A stretch of DNA of 64,000 bases. Source: Ehretia macrophylla (lineage: Eukaryota > Streptophyta > Magnoliopsida > Boraginales > Ehretiaceae). Location of the stretch: assembly GCA_037974665.1 (NCBI GenBank), contig CM075783.1:39755712-39819711 (forward strand), in the 5' to 3' direction. A program made the translations under genes and the position numbers. The notes under the pieces were generated by a model. It was not told the DNA's origin and searched no databases. It was given only the letters and a program-made list of their open reading frames with translations. The first letter of the stretch is position 1. Every line of letters begins with the position of its first letter. Positions 11,001-21,010 of the stretch are shown here, piece by piece.

Positions 11001-11674
11001 GGAATATGATGCTTGTGTCGGCCTAGGGCCTTGCAAAATTCAGAATTGTGTCTTCAAGGAGCATAATTTGAATCCTTAGCATGGGCAATTGAGTGTGTGT
11101 CGAGAATATGGAGCTTTGGGTAGAGTTTTGAGCCAATTTTTTTTTATGCTTGTGTCATAAAATTGTCATAGAATGTCTAGGTGTAGATTTTGAAATTGAA
11201 ATGCATGCACAAAAGCTCCATGTGGTCAGCCAAGCTTGTGTTCAAATCTGAATTTTTTGTCTTGGTTGAGCATTATTTAATTGTGTATTTGGGAAGTGCA
11301 AAAGAATAAGGATTAAAGAATAAGAATGTCTAGCTTTTGGTACAATTTTGTCTTCTAGTGAATTGAATTAGCAATTTAATATTAGTTAGTGGAATTTGTA
11401 GGATTAATTAATGATCTAGTGCTTCGTGTAAGATGCTTTCTTGATTAGCGTGCAGGCACGTTTTTCTAGGTTTATGGCACGCACTACGAGATAGGGCATG
11501 AACTACGAGACAAATGCACGTTTCCTAAGGAAATGCACGTAACCCTAAATGTATGCACGTAATTCAATGCAAGGAACACAAAATGAAACACGATTCTTAA
11601 ACCTAGGTCAAGGCACGCAAATCTAGGTTAGGGCACACGAAATGAGGTATCGCACATAAATCGAGGTCGGGCCT
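8075..11674 (-). mobile_element. Element A right (5') LTR, about 3.6 kb
   Basis: Begins TGTCACGCCCCAACCCGACC on the plus strand, the complement of the LTR 3' end, and runs to TCGGGCCT before satellite. The last four bases of the expected GGGCCTCACA end are lost. All family landmarks are present: the GACAAGTAA pair (9341-9378), the ~210-bp duplication, the GA tract (10915-10990) and the ~21-bp degenerate repeats (about 11450-11674). An LTR this long is unusual for Ty3/Gypsy but known in Tekay/Del-type elements. Confidence 0.93.
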
Positions 11675-11679
11675 ACTGT

Positions 11680-14600
11680 GGGATTCGATAATAGAAATGT
11701 GATGGATTAGGTTGTCGTCCTTTTCTAGGCTCACGACGTACGATCCGAGAAGAAAAAATAGCGCAAAAGAAGAAAAGTGTCCCAAAATTGATGAAAATAT
11801 TCAATTTTGGGCTCCAAAAACAGGCGCAACCGCACAGGCTTGCTACCCCCATCGTAGAGCTCTCTGAGAGCTTTCCAACGGTATGATGTGTGCCACGTAA
11901 CTCCTTACGGATCAAAAGTTAAGGGCAAAGGAGCGATGGAGACTTGGTCCTAAGCCCCACGCCCTCGGTTTGCGGGCCCAGCCTCTACGTGAAGCGAAGT
12001 TGTCATGCCCACGATGCCTTGGGATTTGATAATAGAAATGTGATGGATTAGGTTGTCATCCTTTTCTAGGCTCACAACATACGATCCGGGAAGGAAAAAT
12101 AGCGCAAAAGAATAAAAGTGTTCCAAAACTGATAAAAACATTCGATTTTGGGCTCCGAAAACAGGCACAGCCGAGCAAGCTTGTTGGCCCCATCGTAGAG
12201 GACTCTAAGAGCTTTCCAACGGTATGCTATGCGCCGCGTAACTTCTTACGGATCAAAAGTTATGGGCACCGGAGCGATAGAGACCTGGTCCCAAGCCCCA
12301 CGCCCTCGGTTTGCGGGCACAGCCTGTACGTGAAGTGAAGTTGTCTTGCCCAAGGTGCCATTGGATTCGATAATAGAAATTTGATGGATTAGGTTGTCGT
12401 CCTTTTCTAGGCTCACGACGTACGGTCCGAGAAGGAAAAATAGCGCAAAAGAATAAAAGTGTCCCAAAACTGATAAAAACGTTCAATTTTGGGCTCCAAA
12501 AATAGGCACAGCAGAGTAGGCTTGCTGCCCTCGTCGTAGAGCTCTCGAAGAGCTTTCCAACGGTACGTTTTGCACCACGTAACTCCTTACAGATCAAAAG
12601 TTATGGGCACCGGAGTGACGGAGACCTTCTCTCAAGCCCCACGCCCTCGGTTTGCGGGCCTAGCCTCTACGTGAAGCAAAGTTTTCTTGCCCAAGGTGCC
12701 GTGGGATTCGATAATAGAAATGTGATGGATTAGGTTGTCGTCCTTTTCTAGGTTCACGACGTACGATCCGGGAAGGAAAAACAGCGCGAAAAAAGAAAAG
12801 TGTCCCAAAACTGATGAAAACGTTCGATTTTGGGCTTAAAAAATAGGCATTGCGCAGGCTTGCTACCCCCGTCGTAGAGCACTCAGAGTGCTTTCAATCG
12901 ATATGTTATGTGTCGCGTAACTCCTTATGGATCAAAAGTTATGGGCAAAGAAGTGAGGGAGACCTGGTTCCAAGCCCCACGCCCTCGTTTTGCAAGCCCA
13001 CCCTCTACGTGAAGTGAAGTTGTCTTGCCCAAGGTGCTGTGGGATTCGATAATGGAAATGTGATGGATTAGGTTGTCATCCTTTTCACGGCTCACTACGT
13101 ACGATGCGGGATGAAAAAACAGCGCAAAAGAAGAAAAGTTTCCTAGAACTGATGAAAACATTCAATTTTGGGCTTCGAATACCGTTACAGCCAAGCAGGC
13201 TTGCTGCCCATGTTGCAGAACTCTCGGAGGGCTTTCCAATGGTATGTTGTGCACTGCGTAACTCCTTATGGATCAAAAGTTATGGGTACCGGAGCGACGG
13301 AGACCTGGTCCCAAGACCCACACCATCGTTTTGCGAGCCCAACCTCTATGTGAAGCGAAGTTGTCTTGCCTAAGGTGCTATGGGATTCCATAATAGAAAT
13401 GTGATGGATTAGGTTGTCGTCCTTTTCGCGGCTCACGACGCACGATCCGGGATGGAAAAATAGCGCAAAAAAAGAAAAGTATCCCGAAACTGATGAAAAC
13501 ATTTGATTTTGTGCTCTGAAAATAGGCGTAGTCAAGCAGGCCTGCTGTTCCCGTCGTAGAGCTCTCGGAGTGCTTTCCAAAGGTATGTTGTGCGTCATGA
13601 AACTCCTTACGAATCAAAAGTTATGGGCACCGGAGCGACAGATACCTGGTCACAAGCCCCACGCCCTCGATTTGCGGGCCCAGCCTCTACATGAAGTGAA
13701 GTTGTCATGCCCAAGGTGTCATGGTATTCGGTAATATAAATGTGATTGATTAGGTTGTCGTCCTTTTCGCGGCTGACGATATACGATCCGAGACAGCAAA
13801 ACAGCGCAAAAGCAGAAAAGTTTCCCAAAACTGATGAAGACGTTCGATTTTGGGCTCTGAAAACTAGCGCAGCCGAGAAGGCTTCCTACCCCCGTCGTAG
13901 AGCACTCGGAGAGCTTTCCAACGGTATGCTATGCGCCGCGTAACTCCTTACGGATCAAAAGTTATGGGCACTAGAGCAACAGATACCTGGTTACAAGCCC
14001 CACACCCTCGGTTTGCGGGGCCAGCCTCTATGTGAAGTGAAGTTGTCATGCCCAAGGTATCGTGGGATTCGGTAATAGAAATGTGATAGATTAGGTTGTC
14101 GTCCTTTTCGCGACTGACGACGTACGAACCGGGACGGAAAAACAACTCAAAAATATAAAAGTATCCCAAAACTAATGAAAACGTTCAATTTTGGGCTCTA
14201 AAAATAGGCGTAGCTGAGTAGGTTTGCTACCCTCGATGTAGAGCTCTCGGAGTGCTTTCCAACTGTATGTTGTGCGTCGCATAACTCCTTACAGATCAAA
14301 AGTTATGGGCAAAGAAGCAACGGAGACCTGGTCCTAAGCGCCACGCCCTTAGTTTGCTGGCCTAGTCTCTACGTGAAGCGAAGTTGTCTTTCCCAAGGTT
14401 CCGTGGGATTCGATAATAGAAATCTGATGGATTAGGTGTTCGTCCTTTTCTAGGCTCACGACGTACGATCCGAGAAGGAAAAAATGCGCAAAAGAAGAAA
14501 AGTGTCCTAAAACTAATGAAAACATTCGATTTTGGGCTCTGAAAACAAGCGCAGCTGAGCAGGCTTGCTACCCCCATCGTAGAGCTCCCCGACAGCTTTC

Positions 14601-14745
14601 CAACGGTATGTTGTGCGCTGCGTAACTCCTTACGGATAAAAAGTTATGGGCAACGCAGCGACGGAGACCTGGTCCCAAGCCCTACGCCCTCGGTTTGCGG
14701 GCCCAGCTTCTACGTGAAGCGAAGTTGTCTTGCCCAAGGTGCCAT
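11680..14745. repeat. Full nine-monomer higher-order repeat unit
   Basis: Nine successive monomers carry the ordered variants J, K, L, M, N, O, G, G, H, about 3.07 kb in all. The next J monomer starts near 14750. The following unit (14750 to about 17130) repeats the order with O and one G missing. This is the clearest complete unit in the window; the exact boundary phase is arbitrary. Confidence 0.8.
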
Positions 14746-17700
14746 GGGATTCGATAATAGAAATGTAATGGATTAGGTTGTCGTCCTTTTCTAGGCTGAT
14801 GACGTACGATCCGTGAAGAAAAAACAGCGCAAAAGAAGAAAAGTGTCCCAAAACTGATGAAAACGTTCGATTTTGGGCTCCAAAAACAAGCGCAGCCACA
14901 CAAGCTTGCTACCCCCGTCGTAGAGCTCTTAGAGAGCTTTCCAACGGTATACTGTGCGCCGCGTTACTCCTTACGGATCAAAAGTTATAGGCAAAGGAGC
15001 GACTAAGACCTGGTCCTAAGCCCCACGCCCTCGGTTTGCGGGCCCAGCCTCTACGTGAAACGAAGTTGTCTTGCCCACGGTGCCTTGGGATTCGATAATA
15101 GAAATGTGATGGATTAGGTTGTCATCCTTTTCTAGGCTCACGACATACGATCCGGGAAGGAAAAACAGCGCAAAAGAAGAAAAGTGTTCAAAAACTGATG
15201 AAAACATTTGATTTTGGGATCCGAAAATAGGCTAGCTGAGCAGGATTGTTGCCCCCATCGTAGAGCTCTTTGAGAGCTTTCCAACGGTATGCTATGCGCT
15301 GCGTAACTCCTTACGATTCAAAAGTTATAGCACCGAAGCGATAGAGACTTGGTCCCAAGCACCACGCCCTCGATTTACGGGCCTAGCCTCTACGTGAAGT
15401 GAAGTTGTCTTGCCCAAGGTACCGTGGGATTCGATAATAGAAATGTGATGGATTAGGTTGTCGTCCTTTTCTAGGCTCACGACATATAATCCGGGAAGGA
15501 AAAGTAGCATAAAAGAATAAAAGTGTCCCAAAACTGATGAAAACTTTCGATTTTGGGCTCCGAAAAAAGTCACAGCCGAGCAGGCTTGCTGCCCCCGTTG
15601 TAGAGCTCTTGGAGAGCTTTCCAACGGTATGATGTGTGCCGCGTAACTCCTTACAGATCAAAAGTTATGGGCACTGGAGCGACAGAGACCTTGTCCCAAG
15701 CCTCACGCCCTCGGTTTGCGGGACCAGCCTCTACGTGAAGCAAAGTTTCCTTGCTCAAGGTGCCATGGAATTCGATAATAGAAATGTGATAGATTAGGTT
15801 GTCGTACTTTTCTAGGCTCACGACGTACAATCTGGGAAGGAAAAACAGCGCAAAAAAAGAAAAGTGTCCCAAAACTAATGAAAATGTTCAATTTTGGGCT
15901 CAAAAAATAGGCACAGTGCATGCTTTCTACCCCCGTCGTAGAGCACTCAGAGTGCTTTCAAACGATATGCTGTGTGTCGCGTAACTCATTACGGATCAAA
16001 AGTTATGGGCAAAGGAGCGACGGAGACCTGGTCCCAAGCCCCACGCCCTCGTTTTGCGAGCCTAGACTCTACGTGAAGTGAAGTTGTCTTGCCCAATGTG
16101 CCGTGGGATTCAATAATAGAAATGTGATGGATTAGGTTGTCGTCCTTTTCGCGGCTCACGACATACAATGCGGGACGAAAAACAGCGCAAAAGAAGAAAA
16201 GTTTCCAAAAACATATGAAAACGATCAATTTTGGGCTTCGAATATAGGCGCAGCTAAGCAAGCTTGCTGCCCCCGTTGTAGAGCTCTCAGAGGGATTTCC
16301 AACAGTATGTTGTGTGCCGCATAACTCCTTACGGATCAAAAGTTATGGGCACCAGAGCGACATATACCTCGTCAAAAGCCCCACGCCCTCGGTTTGCGGG
16401 CCCAACCTCTACGTGAAGTGAAGTTGTCATGCCCAAGGTGTCGTGGGATTCGGTAATAGAAATGTGATTGATTAGGTAGTCCTTTTCGCGGCAGACGACT
16501 TACGAACTAGGACGAAAAAATAGCTCAAAAGTAGAAAAGTGTCCCGAAACTAATGAAAACGTTCAATTTTGGGCTCTAAAAACATTTACAACCAAGCAGG
16601 CTTGCTACCCTCGATGTAGAGCTCTCAGGGAGCTTTCCAACGGTATACTGTGCACTGTATAACTCCTTACGGATCAAAAGTTATAGGCAAATAAACGACG
16701 GAGACCTGGTCCCAAGCTCCACTCCCTCAGTTTACTGGCCCAGTTCCTACGTGAAGCGCAATTGTCTTTCCAAGGAACCTTTGGATTCGATAATAGAAAT
16801 GTGATGGATTAGGTGTTCGTCCTTTCTAGGCTCATGACATACGATCCGGGAAGGAAAAACAACGCAAAAGAAGAAAAGTGTCCCAAAATTGATGAAAACG
16901 ATCGATTTGGGGTTCCGAAAATAGGTTCAGCTGAGCAGGCTTGCTGCCCCCGTCGTAGCGCTCTCCGAGAGCTTTCCAACGGTATATTGTGCGCCGCGTA
17001 ACTCCTTACGGATCAAAAGTTATAGGCACCGGAGCGATAGAGACCTGGTCCCAAGCCCCACGCCCTCGGTTTGCGGGCCCAACTTCTGCGTGAAGGGAAG
17101 TTGTCTGGCCTAAGGTGCCGTGGGATTCGATTATAGAAATGTGATGGATTAGATTGTCATCCTTTTCTAGGCTCACAATGTACGATTCGAGAAGAAAAAA
17201 CAGCGCAAAAGAAGAAAAGTGTCCCAAAATTGATGAAAACATTCGATTTTGTTCTCCAAAAATAGGCGCAGTTGCGCAGGCTTGCTACTCCCATCGTAAA
17301 GCTCTTGGAGAGCTTTCCAACGGTATGCTGTGCGCCGCGTAACTCCTTACGGATCAAAAGTTATGGGCAAATGAGCAACGGAGAGCTGGTCCTAAGCCCC
17401 ACACCCTCAGTTTGCTGGCCGAGTCTCTACGTGAAGCGAAGTTGTCTTTCCCAAGGTGCTGTGGGATTCGATAATAGAAATGTGATGGATTAGGTGTTCG
17501 TCCTTTTCTAGGCTCACGACGTACGATCCGAGAAGGAAAAACAGCACAAAAGAAGAAAAGTGTACCAAAATTGATGAAAACATTCGATTTTGGGCTCTGA
17601 AAACAAGGGCGCTCTCCGACAGCTTTCCAACAGTATGCTGTGCGCCATGTAACTCCTTACGGATCAAAAGTTATGGGCACCGGAGCGATGGAGACCTGGT

Positions 17701-20697
17701 CCTAAGCCCCACGCCCTCAGTTTGCAGGCCCAGCTTCTACGTGAAGTGAAGTTGTCTTGCCCAAGGTGCCATGGGATTGGATAATAGAAATGTGATGAAT
17801 TAGATTGTCGTCCTTTTCTAGGCTCACGACGTACGATCCGGGAAGAAAAAACAGTGCAAAAGAAGAAAAATGTACCAAAACTGATGAAAACGTTCGATTT
17901 TGGGCTCCAACAATAGGCGCAGCCACATAGGTTGCTACCGTCGTCGTAGAACTCTTAGAGAGCTTTCCAATGGTATGCTGTACGCCACGTAACTCCTTAC
18001 GGATGAAAAGTTATGGGCAAAGGAGCGACAGAGACCTGGTCCCAAGCCCCACGCCCTCAGTTTGCGGGCCCAGCCTCTACGTGATACGAAGTTTTCTTAC
18101 CCACGGTGCCTTGGGATTTGATAATAGAAATGTGATGGTTTAGGTTGTCGTCATTTTCTAGGCTCACGACAAACAATCCGGGAAGGAAAAACAACGCAAA
18201 AGAAGAAAAGTGTTCCAAAACTGATGAAAACGTTCGATTTTGGGCTCCGAAAATAGGCGCAGCTATACAGACTTGCTGCCCCCATCGTAGAGCTCTCGGA
18301 GAGCTTTCCAACAATATACTGTGCGCTGTGTAACTCCTTACAGATAAAAAGTTATGGGCACTGGAGTGACGGAGACCTTGTCCCAAGCTCCACGCCCTCA
18401 GTTTGCGGGCCCAGACTCTACGTGAAACAAAGTTGTCTTGCCTAAGGTGTCGTGGGATTTGATAATAGAAATGTGATGGATTAGGTTGTTGTCCTTTTCT
18501 AGGCTCATGACGTACGATCCGGGAAGGAAAAACAGTGCAAAAGAAGAAAAGTGCCCAAAATTGATGAAAATGTTCGATTTTGGGCTCCAAAAATAGGCGC
18601 AATGCTGGTTTGCTACCCTCGTCGCAGAGCACTCGGAGAGCTTTCCAACGGTATGTTATGTGTCGCGTAACTCCTTACGAATCAAAAGTTATGGGCAAAA
18701 GAGCGACGGAGACCTGGTCCCAAGCCCCACGCCCTCATTTTGCGAGCCCAGCCTCTACGTGAAGCGAAGTTGTCTTGCCCAAGGTGCCATGGGATTCGAT
18801 AATATAAATGTGATGGATTAGGTTGTCGTCCTTTTCGCGGCTCACGACATGCGATCCGGGACGAAAAAACAGCGCAGAAGAAGAAAAGTGTCCAGAAACT
18901 GATGAAAACATTCAATTTTGGGCTTTGAATACAGGCGCGGTAGAGTAGGCTTGCTGCCTCGTCGTAGAGCTCTCGGAGAGCTTTCCAATGGTATACTGTA
19001 CGCCACGTAACTCCTTACGGATCAAAAGTTATGGGCACCGGAGCGACGGAGACCTAGTCCCAAGGCCCACGCCATTGTTTTGCGAGCCCAACCTCTACGT
19101 GAAGCGAAGTTGTCTTGCCCAAGGTGTCGTGGGATTCGATAATTGAAATGTGGTGGATTAGGTTGTCGTCCTTTTCGCGGCTCACGACGTACGATCCGGG
19201 ACGAAAAATAGCGCAAAGGAAGAAAAGTGTCTCAAAACTTATGAAAACATTCGATTTTGTGCTCTAAAAATAGGCGTAGTCGAGCAGGCTTGCTACCCCC
19301 GTCGTAGAGCTCTCGGAGAGCTTTCGAACGGTATGCTGTGCGCCGCGTAACTTCTTACGGATCAAAAGTTATGGGCACCGGAGCGATAGATACCTGTCAC
19401 AAGCCCCACGCCCTCGATTTGCGGGCCCAGCTTATACGTGAAGTGAAGTTGTCATGCCCAAGGTGTCGTGGGATTCAGAAATAGAAATGTGATTGATTAG
19501 GTTGTCGTCCTTTTTGTGGCTAACGACATACGATCCGAGACAGCAAAACAGCGCAAAAGTAGAAAATTATCCAAAAACTAATGAAGATGTTCGATTTTGG
19601 GCTCCGAAAATAAGCGCAGCATAGAAGGCTTCCTGCCCCCGTCGTAGAGCTCTCGTAGAGCTTTCCAACGGTATGCTGTGCGGCGCGTAACTTCTTACGG
19701 ATCAAAAGTTATGGGCACCGGAGCGACAGATACCTGGTCACAAGCCCCACGCCCTCGGTTTACGAGCCCAGCCTCTACTCAAAGTGAAGTTGTCATGCCC
19801 AAGGTGTCATGGGATTCGGTAATAGAAATGTTATTGATTAGGCTGTCGTCCTTTTCGCGATTGACGACGTACGAACTGGGATGGAAAAATAGCTCAAAAG
19901 CATAAAAGTGTCCCAAAACTAATGAAAACGTTTGCTTTTGGGCTCTGAAAACAGGTGCAGCTGAGCAGGCTTGCTGCCCTCGCCGTAGAGCTCTCGGAGA
20001 GCTTTCCAACAGTATGCTGTGCGCTGCATAACTCCTTACGGATCAAAAGTTATGGGCAAAGGAACGACGAAGACCTGGTCCCAAGCCCCACGCCCTCAGT
20101 TTGCTGGCCCAGTCCCTGCGTGAAGTGAAGTTTTCTTTCCAAGGTGCCATGCGATTCAATAATAGTAATATGATGGATTAGGTGTTCATCCTTTTTTAGG
20201 CTCATGACGTACGATCTGGGAAGGAAAAACAGCGCAAAAGAAGAAAAGTGTCCCAAAATTGATGAAAACGTTCGATTTCGGGCTCTAAAAACAGGCGCAG
20301 CCGAGCAAGCTTGCTGCCCTCGTCGTAGAGCTCTCCGAGAGCTTTCCAACGGTATGTTGTACACCGCGTAATACCTTACGGATCAAAAGTTATGGGCACC
20401 GGAGCGACAGAGACCTGGTCCCAAGCCCCACGCCCTCAGTTTGTGGGCCCAGCTTGTACTTGAAGCGAAGTTGTCTCGCCCAAGGTGCCATGGGATTCGA
20501 TAATAGAAATGTGATGGATTAGGTTGTCGTAATTTTCTAGGCTCACAACGTACGATCCGGGAAGATAAAACAGCGCAAAAAAAGAAAAGTCTCAAAAAAC
20601 TGATGAAAACGTTCGATTTTGGGCTCCAAAAATAGGCGCAGCCGCGCAGGCTTGCTACCCCCGCCGTAGAGCTCTCAGAGAGCTTTCCAACGGTATG

Positions 20698-20702
20698 CTA
20701 AG
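20698..20702. other. Left target-site duplication of the solo LTR
   Basis: CTAAG immediately left of the LTR, paired with CTGTG at 35325-35329. The uninterrupted satellite reads GGTATGCTGTGCGCC here, so CTGTG is the original target and the left copy has two later changes. Satellite phase is continuous after removing the insertion and one 5-bp copy. Confidence 0.65.
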
Positions 20703-21010
20703 TGTCACGCCTTAACCTGACCTATCGAGGGAAGACTAGGGTATGATATAAACATTTATACCATTTCACATACTTAATCGTTCATTAAGATTTAACACTT
20801 AACGTTAGCCTAGAACTCCAAAAGATTTTTTTTAAAAAAAACGGCAGCATAACGGTTGTAATTGGGCTTTTTAGTTTGACCTAATTTTTCTAAATGCCTC
20901 GAAACTTTCAATCTCAAATTCAATTCCAACTAAGATTACTATTTATCACCAATCGACATGCCTACTAGTTATCTCGAAGTCTCGTTTTATTAACAACCTA
21001 GCATAATAAT
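20703..21010 (-). mobile_element. Solo LTR, left part (interrupted by element B)
   Basis: Starts TGTCACGCCTTAACCTGACC and aligns with the first ~310 bp of the other LTRs, but with many more substitutions and indels, including an A/T-rich expansion near 20831. It breaks at AACCTAGCATAATAAT, exactly where element B's LTR begins. The rest resumes at 31806. Joined, the two pieces make an LTR of about 3.83 kb flanked by satellite on both sides with no internal region, hence a solo LTR. Confidence 0.9.
21006..21010. other. Left target-site duplication of element B
   Basis: ATAAT, paired with ATAAC at 31801-31805, one transition apart. A 5-bp duplication is typical of Ty3/Gypsy integration and fixes the outer boundaries of element B. 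Confidence 0.8.

Larger units (their letters stand above)
1089..11674 (-). mobile_element. Element A: rearranged Ty3/Gypsy chromovirus copy
   Basis: LTR, internal region, LTR, read on the minus strand. The left (3') LTR lacks the ~626 bp equivalent to 8075-8702 and carries instead an inverted LTR end. The internal region (4208-8074) has gag, protease, reverse transcriptase, RNase H and the start of integrase. It lacks the rest of integrase, the chromodomain and the polypurine tract. The right LTR ends in GGGCCT without the usual terminal CACA. There is no target-site duplication, and the satellite is out of register on the two sides, so the outer boundaries were reshaped after insertion. Clade assignment to Tekay/Del is by domain content and LTR length, not phylogeny. 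Confidence 0.92.
11675..20702. repeat. 341-bp satellite, array 2 (about 26 monomers, higher-order)
   Basis: Uninterrupted head-to-tail monomers. Diagnostic variants are: J = CTAGGCTCAC with CGCAGCCGCGCAGG-like tail; K = GTGTTCC; L = AGAATAAAAGTG; M = shortened tail such as GGCATTGCGCAGG; N = CGCGG with GGGCTTCGAA; O = TTTGTGCTC; G = GATTGATTAGG with CTGACGAC; H = TTAGGTGTTCG. The observed order is J K L M N O G G H, J K L M N G H, J H J K M N O G G H, J. The second H (about 17460-17780) carries a ~30-bp deletion. Open frames in the array follow the monomer period and are not genes. Confidence 0.93.

Noticed and set aside
12253-12597. Recurrent ~114-codon minus-strand frames in the satellite (MIRKELRGAQHT type), seen in dozens of monomers
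   Set aside because: Their length equals the monomer period, overlapping frames are open in the same monomers, and they end or shift with each monomer variant. No known domain or start context is seen. They are open because the monomer happens to lack stops in that frame.
14801-14817. CENP-B-box-like string in satellite (CGACGTACGATCCGGGA)
   Set aside because: It matches 7 of 9 essential positions of the mammalian box but lacks the TT of TTCG. The protein is not established in plants, and the string varies freely among monomers.
11675-20702. CRISPR array
   Set aside because: The repeats are 341 bp with no short conserved repeat and unique spacers, and no cas genes are present. The sequence is a eukaryotic satellite.
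20703-21010. A truncated full-length element rather than a solo LTR
   Set aside because: The piece resumes at 31806 and ends with an intact LTR terminus followed by in-phase satellite and a plausible 5-bp duplication, with no internal sequence.
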